Origin: Clostridia bacterium
Lineage (GTDB): Bacteria > Bacillota > Clostridia > UBA1381
Assembly (NCBI GenBank): GCA_017404065.1
Contig: JAFRDB010000094.1
Coordinates: 1-54,866 of the forward strand
Direction of reading: 5' to 3'
DNA length: 54,866 nucleotides
Below the pieces are notes generated by a model, which worked only from the letters and a program-made list of their open reading frames with translations, was not told where the DNA came from and did not search any database. A program made the position numbers and the translations under genes. Below, piece after piece: positions 41,961-49,311 of the stretch. The stretch's first letter is position 1. Each line of letters starts with the position of its first letter.

Positions 41961-43604
41961 TTGGATATTCTTGAATGGATGGACAGAAAAAGAGCCGCAG
42001 ATACAGATGAGGCGAAAATACGCAGACAGAGGCGCGCCGCGCGGCTTTATGCCGCAGCGGTAGCTTTTGCTGCATTGATCATAGGCTTGATATATACTGA
42101 AAAAAGCAGGACGATCTATTTTTGGGATAATGCCACATATTGGGATATGAGCCGGGCAATACTATCCGGCTCATTAAAGGGCAGCTTTTGGAGCAGCGTG
42201 TACTCATCAATAGGATCGAGCGACTATAACTATATTGCGGCGCTGCCATCGGCAGCATGGATGCGGATCTTCGGTACAACGATCATATCTTTTGTAGCGG
42301 GGCTTATAGTTATGTATCTTGTACCGTCGCTTATGCTGATATACAGGCTTGCCGAGAAGCTGTCAAAGGCACCGAAAACAGCGTTTACCGTCGCTGTATG
42401 CCTTATCCCTGCCATGCTGTATATAACGGTGACAGGCTTTGTGGATATTGGCGGACTGATAATGATGCTCGGATGCTATAACCTTTATTTTACCGATCCC
42501 GAAAGAGAAAATGATATTGCGAGATATATCGGCATAGGCGCGTTGTTTGTGCTTATGATGATCTTCCGGAGATATTATTCGTTTTTTGCGGTATCGTTTA
42601 TGACAGCAATGGCAATAGATTGTATTGTGTTCAGAAAAAAATGGATAAATCTTATAATTACAGGCTGCGCCGCCGCTGCCATTCTGGTAGGGTTATTTAT
42701 GCCGTTTGTTACCGGTATATTGCTTAAAAACTATTCGGAGATGTATTCCGATTATAAATTTCCCATAATTGTCGACATAAGATTTATAACAAGATATTTC
42801 GGCTTGGCATTTATTGCGTTCGCGGCGGCAGTGCCTGTTGTTTCGGCTCTCAGCAGGAAGGATAACAGACCGGTTTTTGTGTGGGTGCAGATGCTCGTTT
42901 GCGCTGTTATGTTCATAGCAACGCAAACACACGGTACACAGCATTTGCTTTTGTACGTGCCGGCATTCGCGCTGCTTGCGATTTTTCTTGTCAACTGTAT
43001 TTCAAATCACATAATGCTTGTGATCGTTGCAGCGCTTGCCCTGTGTAACGCGTTCAGTCCTTATGTTAAAAGACATCAGCCGTCCAATATACAGGAGATA
43101 GAGCATGTTTCGTTGTTTCCGTCATTCTCTATGCACCCGCCCAAGAATGAGAACGCCTATGATGTGGTAAAGGTCAAGAGAAAGCTTGACGAATACGTTC
43201 CGGAGGGTGCTGTGTGCAGTGTTATGGCGTCATCATTTACTATAAATGACAGCGCGCTTCGCAACGGTGAGGCATCGCTTAATCTCAGACAAACACGCGA
43301 TGGCAGCTATATAGTAGCATTGCCTGATGTGGATTCACGCGACAGCGGCAGGTTAGATGAGATATATAATGCTGAGTATATATTGGTCGCATTTCCGGCG
43401 CAAACACATCTCGCGCCGGGCAGTCAGACAATAATAACCGAGGGCGTGAGAAGCTTTGAAAACTATGCTGATATAGCCACGTCCTTTGAGGAAATTGAAG
43501 GGTTTGACGAGTGGGTAGGAGATATCGAGCTGAAGCTGTATCACAGAACAGAGGAGATAAATGCGATCTGGAAAAATGAGTTCCAAAAAAGATTATTCAA
43601 ATAA
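41961..43604 (+). CDS. Polytopic membrane protein, GT-C glycosyltransferase-like
   Basis: A 547-residue membrane protein with about eleven hydrophobic segments between residues 30 and 365 and an outward C-terminal domain of about 170 residues. An early extracellular loop with FWDNATYWDMSRAI contains acidic residues in the position of the catalytic D of GT-C (PMT/ArnT-like) transferases. It probably transfers a sugar from a lipid carrier to a surface polymer; donor and acceptor are unknown. Start: TTG at 41961 is 9 bp after GGAAGG; a GTG at 41952 touches the ribosome binding site and is less likely. It follows the SNF2 gene closely and precedes the Yip1-like gene by 12 bp. Confidence 0.72.
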   Translation: MDILEWMDRKRAADTDEAKIRRQRRAARLYAAAVAFAALIIGLIYTEKSRTIYFWDNATYWDMSRAILSGSLKGSFWSSVYSSIGSSDYNYIAALPSAAWMRIFGTTIISFVAGLIVMYLVPSLMLIYRLAEKLSKAPKTAFTVAVCLIPAMLYITVTGFVDIGGLIMMLGCYNLYFTDPERENDIARYIGIGALFVLMMIFRRYYSFFAVSFMTAMAIDCIVFRKKWINLIITGCAAAAILVGLFMPFVTGILLKNYSEMYSDYKFPIIVDIRFITRYFGLAFIAFAAAVPVVSALSRKDNRPVFVWVQMLVCAVMFIATQTHGTQHLLLYVPAFALLAIFLVNCISNHIMLVIVAALALCNAFSPYVKRHQPSNIQEIEHVSLFPSFSMHPPKNENAYDVVKVKRKLDEYVPEGAVCSVMASSFTINDSALRNGEASLNLRQTRDGSYIVALPDVDSRDSGRLDEIYNAEYILVAFPAQTHLAPGSQTIITEGVRSFENYADIATSFEEIEGFDEWVGDIELKLYHRTEEINAIWKNEFQKRLFK

Positions 43605-43616
43605 GGAGATGAGCTT

Positions 43617-44471
43617 ATGAGAGAGTGTATTTACTGCGGCAGACAGCTTGAAAAGGGAGAGGTCTGTACCTGTGCAATGAGCTTAAAAAAACGTCGTGAG
43701 CGTGAGGAGAATGCTGCCGCGGCGGAGCCTGAGCCGGAGGCAAGGGAGACGGCGCGAGAGGATAAAACTGCTAAAAAGGAAGAAAAGCGGCGGGAGAAAG
43801 AGGAAAAGAAGAGAGCAAAGCAGCAGGCGCGGCGGACAGCCGGAGGCAGAACGAAAGGTAAAAACGCGCTGCTCGGCGCATGGCGGCTTGTAATGGATTT
43901 TCTCAGATCGCCTATTGAAACGATAATGAACCCGTCTGATATGGGTATGGCGGAAACTCTCATTCTTGTTGTAGTCGAGGGTATGATAGGCGGCTTGTGT
44001 GCGTATTCGATAATAACCGGCGCGTCAAGAGGTCCGTTCAGCTTTCTGGGCAACATTCTGGGCTTTAAGGGTATATCCGGCTATAGTGTGCTTCTGGGTT
44101 GGTTTATGTCGGCTTTGTCCGGCGCATTGTCCGGAACACTGATATTCTTTATATATTCAGGCATATTCTATCTGATAAACAAGTGGGTGTTCCGCTGCTT
44201 CAGTCCATACCGCGAGTTCATAAAGCGGTTTGCGTTCGTTGCTATGCCTATGGCGGCGGTCGGAATAGCAGGAATAGTGCTCGGTATGTTCTCACAAAGA
44301 ACATTCGGTTTGCTGCTCGTTGTCGGCGCAGTCGGCACGGTAATACTTACTTATGAGCTTTTGCGTTCAATGTGGTATTCAAAATCGGCATCAAAGACGA
44401 TGCTTGTGATGATGCTTGCCATATTCGTATTTATGCTTATAGTTTCAAATATAGTCAGATTTTCGGTGTAG
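43617..44471 (+). CDS. Yip1-like membrane protein with N-terminal zinc ribbon
   Basis: A 284-residue protein. The N-terminus has CIYCGRQLEKGEVCTC, a short zinc ribbon, followed by a charged K/E/R-rich linker (about 22-80). Five hydrophobic segments from residue 115 to the end match the Yip1/YIP1-like membrane domain seen in bacterial proteins. Function is unknown. A strong AAGGAGATG ribosome binding site precedes it. Its last 17 bp overlap the end of the convergent spoIIR gene. Confidence 0.75.
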   Translation: MRECIYCGRQLEKGEVCTCAMSLKKRREREENAAAAEPEPEARETAREDKTAKKEEKRREKEEKKRAKQQARRTAGGRTKGKNALLGAWRLVMDFLRSPIETIMNPSDMGMAETLILVVVEGMIGGLCAYSIITGASRGPFSFLGNILGFKGISGYSVLLGWFMSALSGALSGTLIFFIYSGIFYLINKWVFRCFSPYREFIKRFAFVAMPMAAVGIAGIVLGMFSQRTFGLLLVVGAVGTVILTYELLRSMWYSKSASKTMLVMMLAIFVFMLIVSNIVRFSV

Positions 44472-45033
44472 CGGCTTCAAGCAGCTCCAGGATTTTAAAT
44501 CTTATTCGCTTTCCGGAGCCGAGAACGATCTCGCGGCTGCCGGGTCGGAGCGCTTCGGAAAGCTCGGAAATCGAATTTAGAGACGCGTAGGCGGTGTCTC
44601 CGTCAACACATAGCGGCGGATACATAACGCACCACCAGTTGCGCCCGTGACCGCTGCCGAGGATGACGCGTATTCCGAAGTATTTTCCCGCGGGGAGAGT
44701 TATGTTTTCGTACTGCTTTCGCGGAAATGTAAATATGCCGGAGCTTACACGGGCTGAATAGGGTATATTATTTTTTATCAGATATTCTGAAGCGGCGGTT
44801 TCCGCCGCTTTTTCAAATGCGGCAGTATTATATGCCGGTATATCGCGGACGGCTGCGAGTATCTCATCGCGTACTTCAAGCTTTATCCTCTGATCGGCGT
44901 CAGAGTCGCTTTCGGCTATGACGTGCAGCCGGATAAGTGAGCTTTTAAGATCGTTACATACGTCTTTGGCGTATGCGCAAACGGATATAACAAGCAAAGC
45001 AAAGAGAGCGGTTGAATAGATGTATTTTCTCAT
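44455..45033 (-). CDS. spoIIR: Stage II sporulation protein R
   Basis: A 192-residue exported signal made in the forespore that triggers SpoIIGA in the mother cell to activate pro-sigma-E. The N-terminus has a signal segment (about 1-22), then the family motifs LIRLHVIAESDSDADQRIKL (about 33-52), VRDEIL, and the C-terminal GRNWWCVMYPPLCV with aromatic residues. Length fits the family. A GGAGGAT ribosome binding site precedes it. It is divergent from ypeB across a 122-bp gap and overlaps the Yip1-like gene at its 3' end. Confidence 0.93.
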   Translation of the reverse strand: MRKYIYSTALFALLVISVCAYAKDVCNDLKSSLIRLHVIAESDSDADQRIKLEVRDEILAAVRDIPAYNTAAFEKAAETAASEYLIKNNIPYSARVSSGIFTFPRKQYENITLPAGKYFGIRVILGSGHGRNWWCVMYPPLCVDGDTAYASLNSISELSEALRPGSREIVLGSGKRIRFKILELLEAATPKI

Positions 45034-45155
45034 AGATGATCCTCCAGATTTGATTTTTCAGATAAATTCTTGACATTTTTCATATTTTTATACATTTCGG
45101 GGAAAGATAAAAGAAAAGCCCTTATATTGAACGGGTCAAGAAAGGATCTGATATT

Positions 45156-46514
45156 ATGAATATTAAAAAGACCACCAAGCTACATGCGGCAGCGTATGCG
45201 ACTCTCGTGCTGCTGCTTGCTTTTTGCGCTGTTATGTGGGGCAGGAGCCGGTACAGGAGCGTGACGCTGGAAAACACCGTAAACAGTGGCTATGACAGAG
45301 CTTTTTTTGAGCTTACGGATCATGTGAACAATATTGATTCGCTTCTGTCAAAGGCGCAGATGGCGTCATCGCCGGCACAGCTCGCCTCAGTTTCAAATGA
45401 TATATTCATGCAGTCTGCGGCGGCAAAGGCATGCTTTGGACAGCTTCCGCAGGAAAATGTAAATTTAGAGAATACCGCGCGTTTTCTGTCGCAGGTCGGG
45501 GACTATACCTATGTATTGTCACAGAACATGATAAACGGCACGGGGATAACGTCGGAGGAGTATGATACTCTTGCCAAGCTCAACGGCTATGCATCAGAGC
45601 TTGGAAAAAGCCTTAATGGGATAGAGGAAAAGCTGTACAGCGGCGAGCTGAGCTTTTCAACAGCTTCGGCGGGAATAATGACAATGGTCAAGGCTTCGGG
45701 TGCGGCAATTTTACCTGAGCTTGAAAATGCCGAAAAGGCGTTTGAAGGTTACCCGTCGCTTATTTATGACGGCCCGTTTTCAGAGCATATAGAAAACATG
45801 GAGCCGGCTATGCTGCAGGGTAAGGACGAGATCCCGCGCAGAATGGCGCGGAAGGTAGCCGCAGACTTTATTGGTAATGTGGGTGATAAGCTCAGATTTG
45901 AATATGAAACATCAAATACTAACCTGGATGCGTATTATTTCACAGCTGAAAACGAGGACGGAGCTGTTACCATAGGCGTAACTAAGCGTGGTGGATATGT
46001 GCTGGATTATGTAAACACGCGTGAGGTGAATGCGTATAATTACGACATAAAAGCGGCAACGATGTCAGCCCTGGCTTTTCTGGAGAGCCGCGGTATACAC
46101 GATATGAAGGAGAGCTACTATGATACAGAGAGTAATATAGCTACAATAAACTTTGCGTATATGCAAAACGGTGTGAAATGCTACAGCGACCTTATTAAAG
46201 TCAAGGTCGCGCTCGATAACGGCGAGGTGATAGGCATGGAATGCAACGGATATCTGATGAATCATCGCGAGCGTGATCTCGGCGTTGCGGCTATGTCACA
46301 GGAGATGGCAATAGAGCGCATATCGTCGCATCTGTCGGTGACGGATGTTTCACTTGTCGTGATACCGAAGGATTCCATGAGAGAGGTGCTTTGTTACGAG
46401 TTTCGGGGCAGCTATTCAGGTAAAAATTTCCTTGTATATATAAATGCCCAAAACGGCAGGGAAGAGGATATTCTGCTTCTGATAGAGTCAGAGACGGGTG
46501 TGCTGACGGTTTAA
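45156..46514 (+). CDS. ypeB: Germination protein YpeB
   Basis: A 452-residue spore protein. An N-terminal membrane segment (about 10-28) is followed by a helical domain (to about 210) and three PepSY-like domains (about 225-450, e.g. ARKVAADFIG, AATMSALAFLESRGI, SQEMAIERIS). In known systems YpeB holds the cortex-lytic enzyme SleB and is needed for its localisation. sleB is usually directly upstream; here spoIIR lies divergent instead and no sleB is in the window. A forespore-type (sigma-G/F) promoter is expected but I could not define one. Confidence 0.93.
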   Translation: MNIKKTTKLHAAAYATLVLLLAFCAVMWGRSRYRSVTLENTVNSGYDRAFFELTDHVNNIDSLLSKAQMASSPAQLASVSNDIFMQSAAAKACFGQLPQENVNLENTARFLSQVGDYTYVLSQNMINGTGITSEEYDTLAKLNGYASELGKSLNGIEEKLYSGELSFSTASAGIMTMVKASGAAILPELENAEKAFEGYPSLIYDGPFSEHIENMEPAMLQGKDEIPRRMARKVAADFIGNVGDKLRFEYETSNTNLDAYYFTAENEDGAVTIGVTKRGGYVLDYVNTREVNAYNYDIKAATMSALAFLESRGIHDMKESYYDTESNIATINFAYMQNGVKCYSDLIKVKVALDNGEVIGMECNGYLMNHRERDLGVAAMSQEMAIERISSHLSVTDVSLVVIPKDSMREVLCYEFRGSYSGKNFLVYINAQNGREEDILLLIESETGVLTV

Positions 46515-46574
46515 GAAAACACTGACCGAATAAGACGCGACCAAGCTGCCGTTTCCTTAAAATTTGTTTTTTAT

Positions 46575-46636
46575 AAAAAAGTCCCTATCGGGACGGTCGT
46601 TCCGCTAACGCTCCACTCCAATAGGTAGACTTTTTT
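46575..46636. terminator. Long terminator-like hairpin between ypeB and mazG
   Basis: AAAAAAGTC plus CCTAT (46575-46588) pairs with ATAGG-(TA)-GACTTTTTT (46621-46636), with a 2-nt bulge. Inside lies another perfect hairpin, GTCCC-TATC-GGGAC (46581-46594). A- and T-tracts at both ends suit bidirectional termination; the length and inner hairpin also fit a dispersed palindromic repeat. Confidence 0.65.
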
Positions 46637-46637
46637 G

Positions 46638-46679
46638 CTATTAAGAAATTAGTACTTATCGGTACTAATTTCTTAATAG
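46638..46679. repeat. Perfect 18-bp inverted repeat upstream of mazG promoter
   Basis: CTATTAAGAAATTAGTAC (46638-46655) and its exact complement (46662-46679) surround a 6-nt loop. It ends 12 bp before the -35 box. Without a T-run it is more like an operator or cruciform than a terminator. Confidence 0.8.
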
Positions 46680-46691
46680 ATAAAAAAACTC

Positions 46692-46720
46692 TTGATATTT
46701 TTATCGGTATGTATTACAAT
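46692..46720 (+). promoter_or_regulatory. Promoter of mazG
   Basis: TTGATA (46692-46697), 17-bp spacer, TACAAT (46715-46720). Confidence 0.65.
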
Positions 46721-46748
46721 GATAAAAAACGCAAGGGAGAATATACGC

Positions 46749-47528
46749 ATGGAATTAAAGGATAAATATACTATAGATGATCTGATAGCCATCATGGCAA
46801 GGCTACGTGAGCCGGACGGCTGCCCGTGGGACAAGGTGCAGACACATCAGTCAATTAAAAAGAGCATGATAGAAGAAACCTATGAGGCGCTTGACGCGCT
46901 TGATAGCGGTGATGATCACGCGTTTGCCAACGAGCTTGGTGATGTGCTGCTGCAGGTTGTGTTCCACGCGCAGATAGCAAGTGAGCGCGGCGCGTTCGAC
47001 TTTAGCGACATTGTAAAGGAGATATGCGTAAAGCTGATCACGCGCCACACACACGTTTTCGGCAAGGATCATGCCGGTAACGCGGAGGAGGCTCTGACGA
47101 ATTGGGAAAAGAACAAGAAGAAGGAAAAGCAGATAAACACTTATACAGGAGTGCTGCGTGATGTGCCGAAGTATCTTCCGGCGCTTATGCGCGCGGAGAA
47201 AATACAGAAGAAGGCGCGCGGCTTCGGTTTTGACTGGGATAATATAGATGATGTTTATAAGAAGGTAACGGAAGAGCAGGCGGAGCTGAAGGAAGCACAG
47301 GCGGAGGGTGATGCAGCGCATATCCGTGAGGAATACGGAGATCTTTTGTTTTCCGTGGTAAATCTCGGCAGATTTCTGGACACTGATCCGGAGACCGCAT
47401 TGACAGCCGCATCAAACAAATTTATAACGAGATTTGAGCGCCTTGAGACTATGGCGAAAAATAAGGGACTTGATTTGGCTGAAATGTCGCAGGAACAACT
47501 GGATATGCTGTGGAACGAGATAAAATAA
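46749..47528 (+). CDS. mazG: Nucleoside triphosphate pyrophosphohydrolase MazG
   Basis: A 259-residue two-domain MazG that hydrolyses (d)NTPs to monophosphates and clears damaged nucleotides. Domain 1 shows LREPDGCPWDKVQTHQS, then EETYEALDAL and ELGDVLLQVVFHA, supplying the metal-binding E-x-x-E and E-x-x-D residues. Domain 2 repeats the pattern with EEQAELKEA and EEYGDLLFSVVNL. The ATG at 46749 is used since AAGGGAGA stands 8 bp ahead. It precedes the hup-rqcP-yabP-yabQ-divIC block, a classical Firmicutes order. Confidence 0.96.
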   Translation: MELKDKYTIDDLIAIMARLREPDGCPWDKVQTHQSIKKSMIEETYEALDALDSGDDHAFANELGDVLLQVVFHAQIASERGAFDFSDIVKEICVKLITRHTHVFGKDHAGNAEEALTNWEKNKKKEKQINTYTGVLRDVPKYLPALMRAEKIQKKARGFGFDWDNIDDVYKKVTEEQAELKEAQAEGDAAHIREEYGDLLFSVVNLGRFLDTDPETALTAASNKFITRFERLETMAKNKGLDLAEMSQEQLDMLWNEIK

Positions 47529-47560
47529 GGGTAAAATATGCACAATTTTAAAAAAAGCTA

Positions 47561-47589
47561 TTGACAAACAGCGTTTTTTGTACTAAAAT
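47561..47589 (+). promoter_or_regulatory. Promoter of hup
   Basis: TTGACA (47561-47566), 17-bp spacer, TAAAAT (47584-47589). A strong AGGAGG ribosome binding site follows, as expected for an abundant protein. Confidence 0.8.
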
Positions 47590-47653
47590 AAGAATGTATT
47601 TTTGGCATGGCTATGCCATTGATCAATAATCTCAAACAAAAGGAGGAAAAAAT

Positions 47654-47929
47654 ATGAAGAAGCAGGAATTGATTGCAGCGATCGCTCAGGGCGCGGATAT
47701 AACAAAGAAGGATGCTAAGGCGGCTTTAGAGGCAGCAGTAGTAGCAATAACAAAGGCACTTGCCGAGGGCGACAAGGTTCAGGTAACCGATTTCGGAACA
47801 TTTGAAGTCAGAGATAGAGCAGCAAGAACAGGTAAGAATCCGAGAACAGGTGAGACTATTCAGATAGCAGCTTCAAAGGTACCGGCATTCAAGGCTGGTA
47901 AGGTTTTGAAGGAAGCTGTTAACGGTTAA
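47654..47929 (+). CDS. hup: HU family DNA-binding protein
   Basis: A 91-residue nucleoid protein that bends DNA as a dimer. The N-terminal helices ([20 protein letters not shown]) and the beta-arm signature [20 protein letters not shown] with the tip proline NP-R-T-G are complete. Only this gene lies between the promoter at 47561 and the terminator at 47945, so it is probably a single-gene unit. Confidence 0.97.
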   Translation: MKKQELIAAIAQGADITKKDAKAALEAAVVAITKALAEGDKVQVTDFGTFEVRDRAARTGKNPRTGETIQIAASKVPAFKAGKVLKEAVNG

Positions 47930-47944
47930 TCAGCTTAATTATTG

Positions 47945-47971
47945 AACCGGGTCGCATAAGACCCGGTTTTG
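47945..47971 (+). terminator. Terminator of hup
   Basis: AACCGGGTC (47945-47953), loop GCATAA, GACCCGGTT (47960-47968), then TTG and further T-rich sequence. Confidence 0.85.
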
Positions 47972-48014
47972 TTCTTTTATAATATAAACCTTAATTGCAG
48001 GGGTGAAAACTAAA

Positions 48015-48254
48015 ATGAGAATAGATAAATTTTTAAAAGTATCGCGTCTGATAAAGCGGCGCTCTGTTGCGAATGAGGCATGCGACAGCGGCAGGATAGC
48101 CGTGAACGGCAGACCTGTAAAGGCTTCCTATGATGTCAGGGTGGGAGATGTTATAGAGATAACACTTGGCGAACGGGTAAGCAGGTATGAGGTAACGGGG
48201 CTTGCCGAGCACGTCCTGAAGGCTGACGCGGCATCGCTGTATAAGCCTCTTTGA
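48015..48254 (+). CDS. rqcP: S4-domain RNA-binding protein RqcP
   Basis: A 79-residue S4-domain protein (formerly YabO or HslR-like). It begins MRIDKFLKVSRLIKRRSVAN, the usual family start, and contains ACDSGRIAVNGRPVKASYDVRVGD. RqcP acts with RqcH in ribosome-associated quality control, adding alanine tails to stalled peptides. The ATG at 48015 follows AGGGG; an in-frame GTG at 48003 overlaps that site. It stands in the conserved hup-rqcP-yabP-yabQ-divIC order. Confidence 0.93.
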   Translation: MRIDKFLKVSRLIKRRSVANEACDSGRIAVNGRPVKASYDVRVGDVIEITLGERVSRYEVTGLAEHVLKADAASLYKPL

Positions 48255-48317
48255 GGTAATAAAATCGCCGGATACGGAATACTATAATCTGTAATACGTT
48301 TCCGGAGGTGCGATGAT

Positions 48318-48596
48318 ATGGCAAAGACAGAAGCTCTGTCTCAAACGAGACATACACTGGTGCTGGAGAACCGCGAAAGAATGGATCTTGGCGGCGTGCA
48401 GGAGGTATCCGCGTTTTCTGATACAGCAGTTTCGCTCAAAACATCATGCGGAGCGCTGCTGATACAGGGAAGGGGTCTTAACATAAGCCGGCTCAATACT
48501 GACACGGGCGAGCTGCATATCAGCGGTGAGGTCACAATGCTGAAGTATTCAAAGGAAAAGAGAAGGGGAAGCCTTCTTGAAGGTCTGTTCAAATGA
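48318..48596 (+). CDS. yabP: Sporulation protein YabP
   Basis: A 92-residue mother-cell sporulation protein of the YabP family, required for spore cortex formation in B. subtilis. The family pattern HTLVLENRERMDLGGVQEV and the internal GRGLNISRLNTDTGELHISG segment are present. A GGAGGTG ribosome binding site precedes it. A sigma-E type promoter is expected in the 63-bp gap but is not clear. It overlaps yabQ by four bases. Confidence 0.92.
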   Translation: MAKTEALSQTRHTLVLENRERMDLGGVQEVSAFSDTAVSLKTSCGALLIQGRGLNISRLNTDTGELHISGEVTMLKYSKEKRRGSLLEGLFK

Positions 48597-48997
48597 CCGG
48601 CGGATCGAACGCGTTTCTGCTTTCTTCAGGCTGCGGTGCCGCAATACTGCTGTTATGGGATATGCTTAGCGGTATGCGGCGCAGCTTTGCCCGCGGAGTT
48701 GTGATAAATGCTTTGCTTGATGTCGCATGGTGGCTTTTGTCGGTGTCCGCGTTCTTATGGTGCGTTTGGCGCGCGCCTGTGCCGGAGCCGAGACTGTTTG
48801 AGGGTGTCGGATTGATTTTGGGCGCGTGTCTTTATAAGATAACGATCTCGCGGTATATAAAAGGCTTTTTTTTGTGTTTTTTTCGTGCCGCAGAAAAAAT
48901 AATTCGATTTATTTTCAAAATTCTCTTGACACCGATGACTTTTTTGTATACAATTACTTATAAGTATATTTATTATAGACTCGGAAAGAGGTACTGA
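48593..48997 (+). CDS. yabQ: Sporulation membrane protein YabQ
   Basis: A 134-residue membrane protein with about three or four hydrophobic segments (residues 5-80 carry most) and a short cytoplasmic end. YabQ is needed for spore cortex assembly. The GCGAAILLLWDMLSGMRRSF and LDVAWWLL segments fit the family. Coupled to yabP (ATGA-type overlap) and 2 bp from divIC. Confidence 0.88.
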   Translation: MTGGSNAFLLSSGCGAAILLLWDMLSGMRRSFARGVVINALLDVAWWLLSVSAFLWCVWRAPVPEPRLFEGVGLILGACLYKITISRYIKGFFLCFFRAAEKIIRFIFKILLTPMTFLYTITYKYIYYRLGKRY

Positions 48998-48999
48998 AA

Positions 49000-49311
49000 A
49001 TGAGACAATTGGGAAGTCTTATAAGAATGGTCTTTGATCGTCATAAAAGGACGTTTATAATATGGGCGGTCGTTCTGGTTTCTGCCGGCATGGTATTTAA
49101 GGGTGTTATGCAGTATCCTCAGATAAACAGCAACCGCAAGCAGGCCGCCGTTTATGAGCAGAAGGCGGAGGAGGAGCGCAGCCGTCAGGCTGAGATAGAC
49201 GACCTCAGCACTAAGGTAAATACCGATGAATATATTGAGCGCATTGCCTCAGAGAAGCTTGGTCTTGTAAAGAGCAACGCGAAAATATTCAGGGATATTT
49301 CCGGTGAATGA
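49000..49311 (+). CDS. divIC: Septum formation initiator DivIC/FtsB-like
   Basis: A 103-residue bitopic cell-division protein. TM at about residues 18-37, then a coiled coil (NRKQAAVYEQKAEEERSRQA) and the family end EYIERIASEKLGLVKSNAKIF. It works with FtsL and DivIB at the septum. It follows yabQ directly, as in Bacillus, but overlaps the next, unrelated gene by four bases. Confidence 0.9.
   Translation: MRQLGSLIRMVFDRHKRTFIIWAVVLVSAGMVFKGVMQYPQINSNRKQAAVYEQKAEEERSRQAEIDDLSTKVNTDEYIERIASEKLGLVKSNAKIFRDISGE

Noticed and set aside
45070..45075. TTGACA upstream of ypeB
   Set aside because: 17 bp downstream is CATTTC, a poor -10; the nearest TATACA gives a 13-bp spacer. A sporulation sigma promoter is more likely, but I could not define it.
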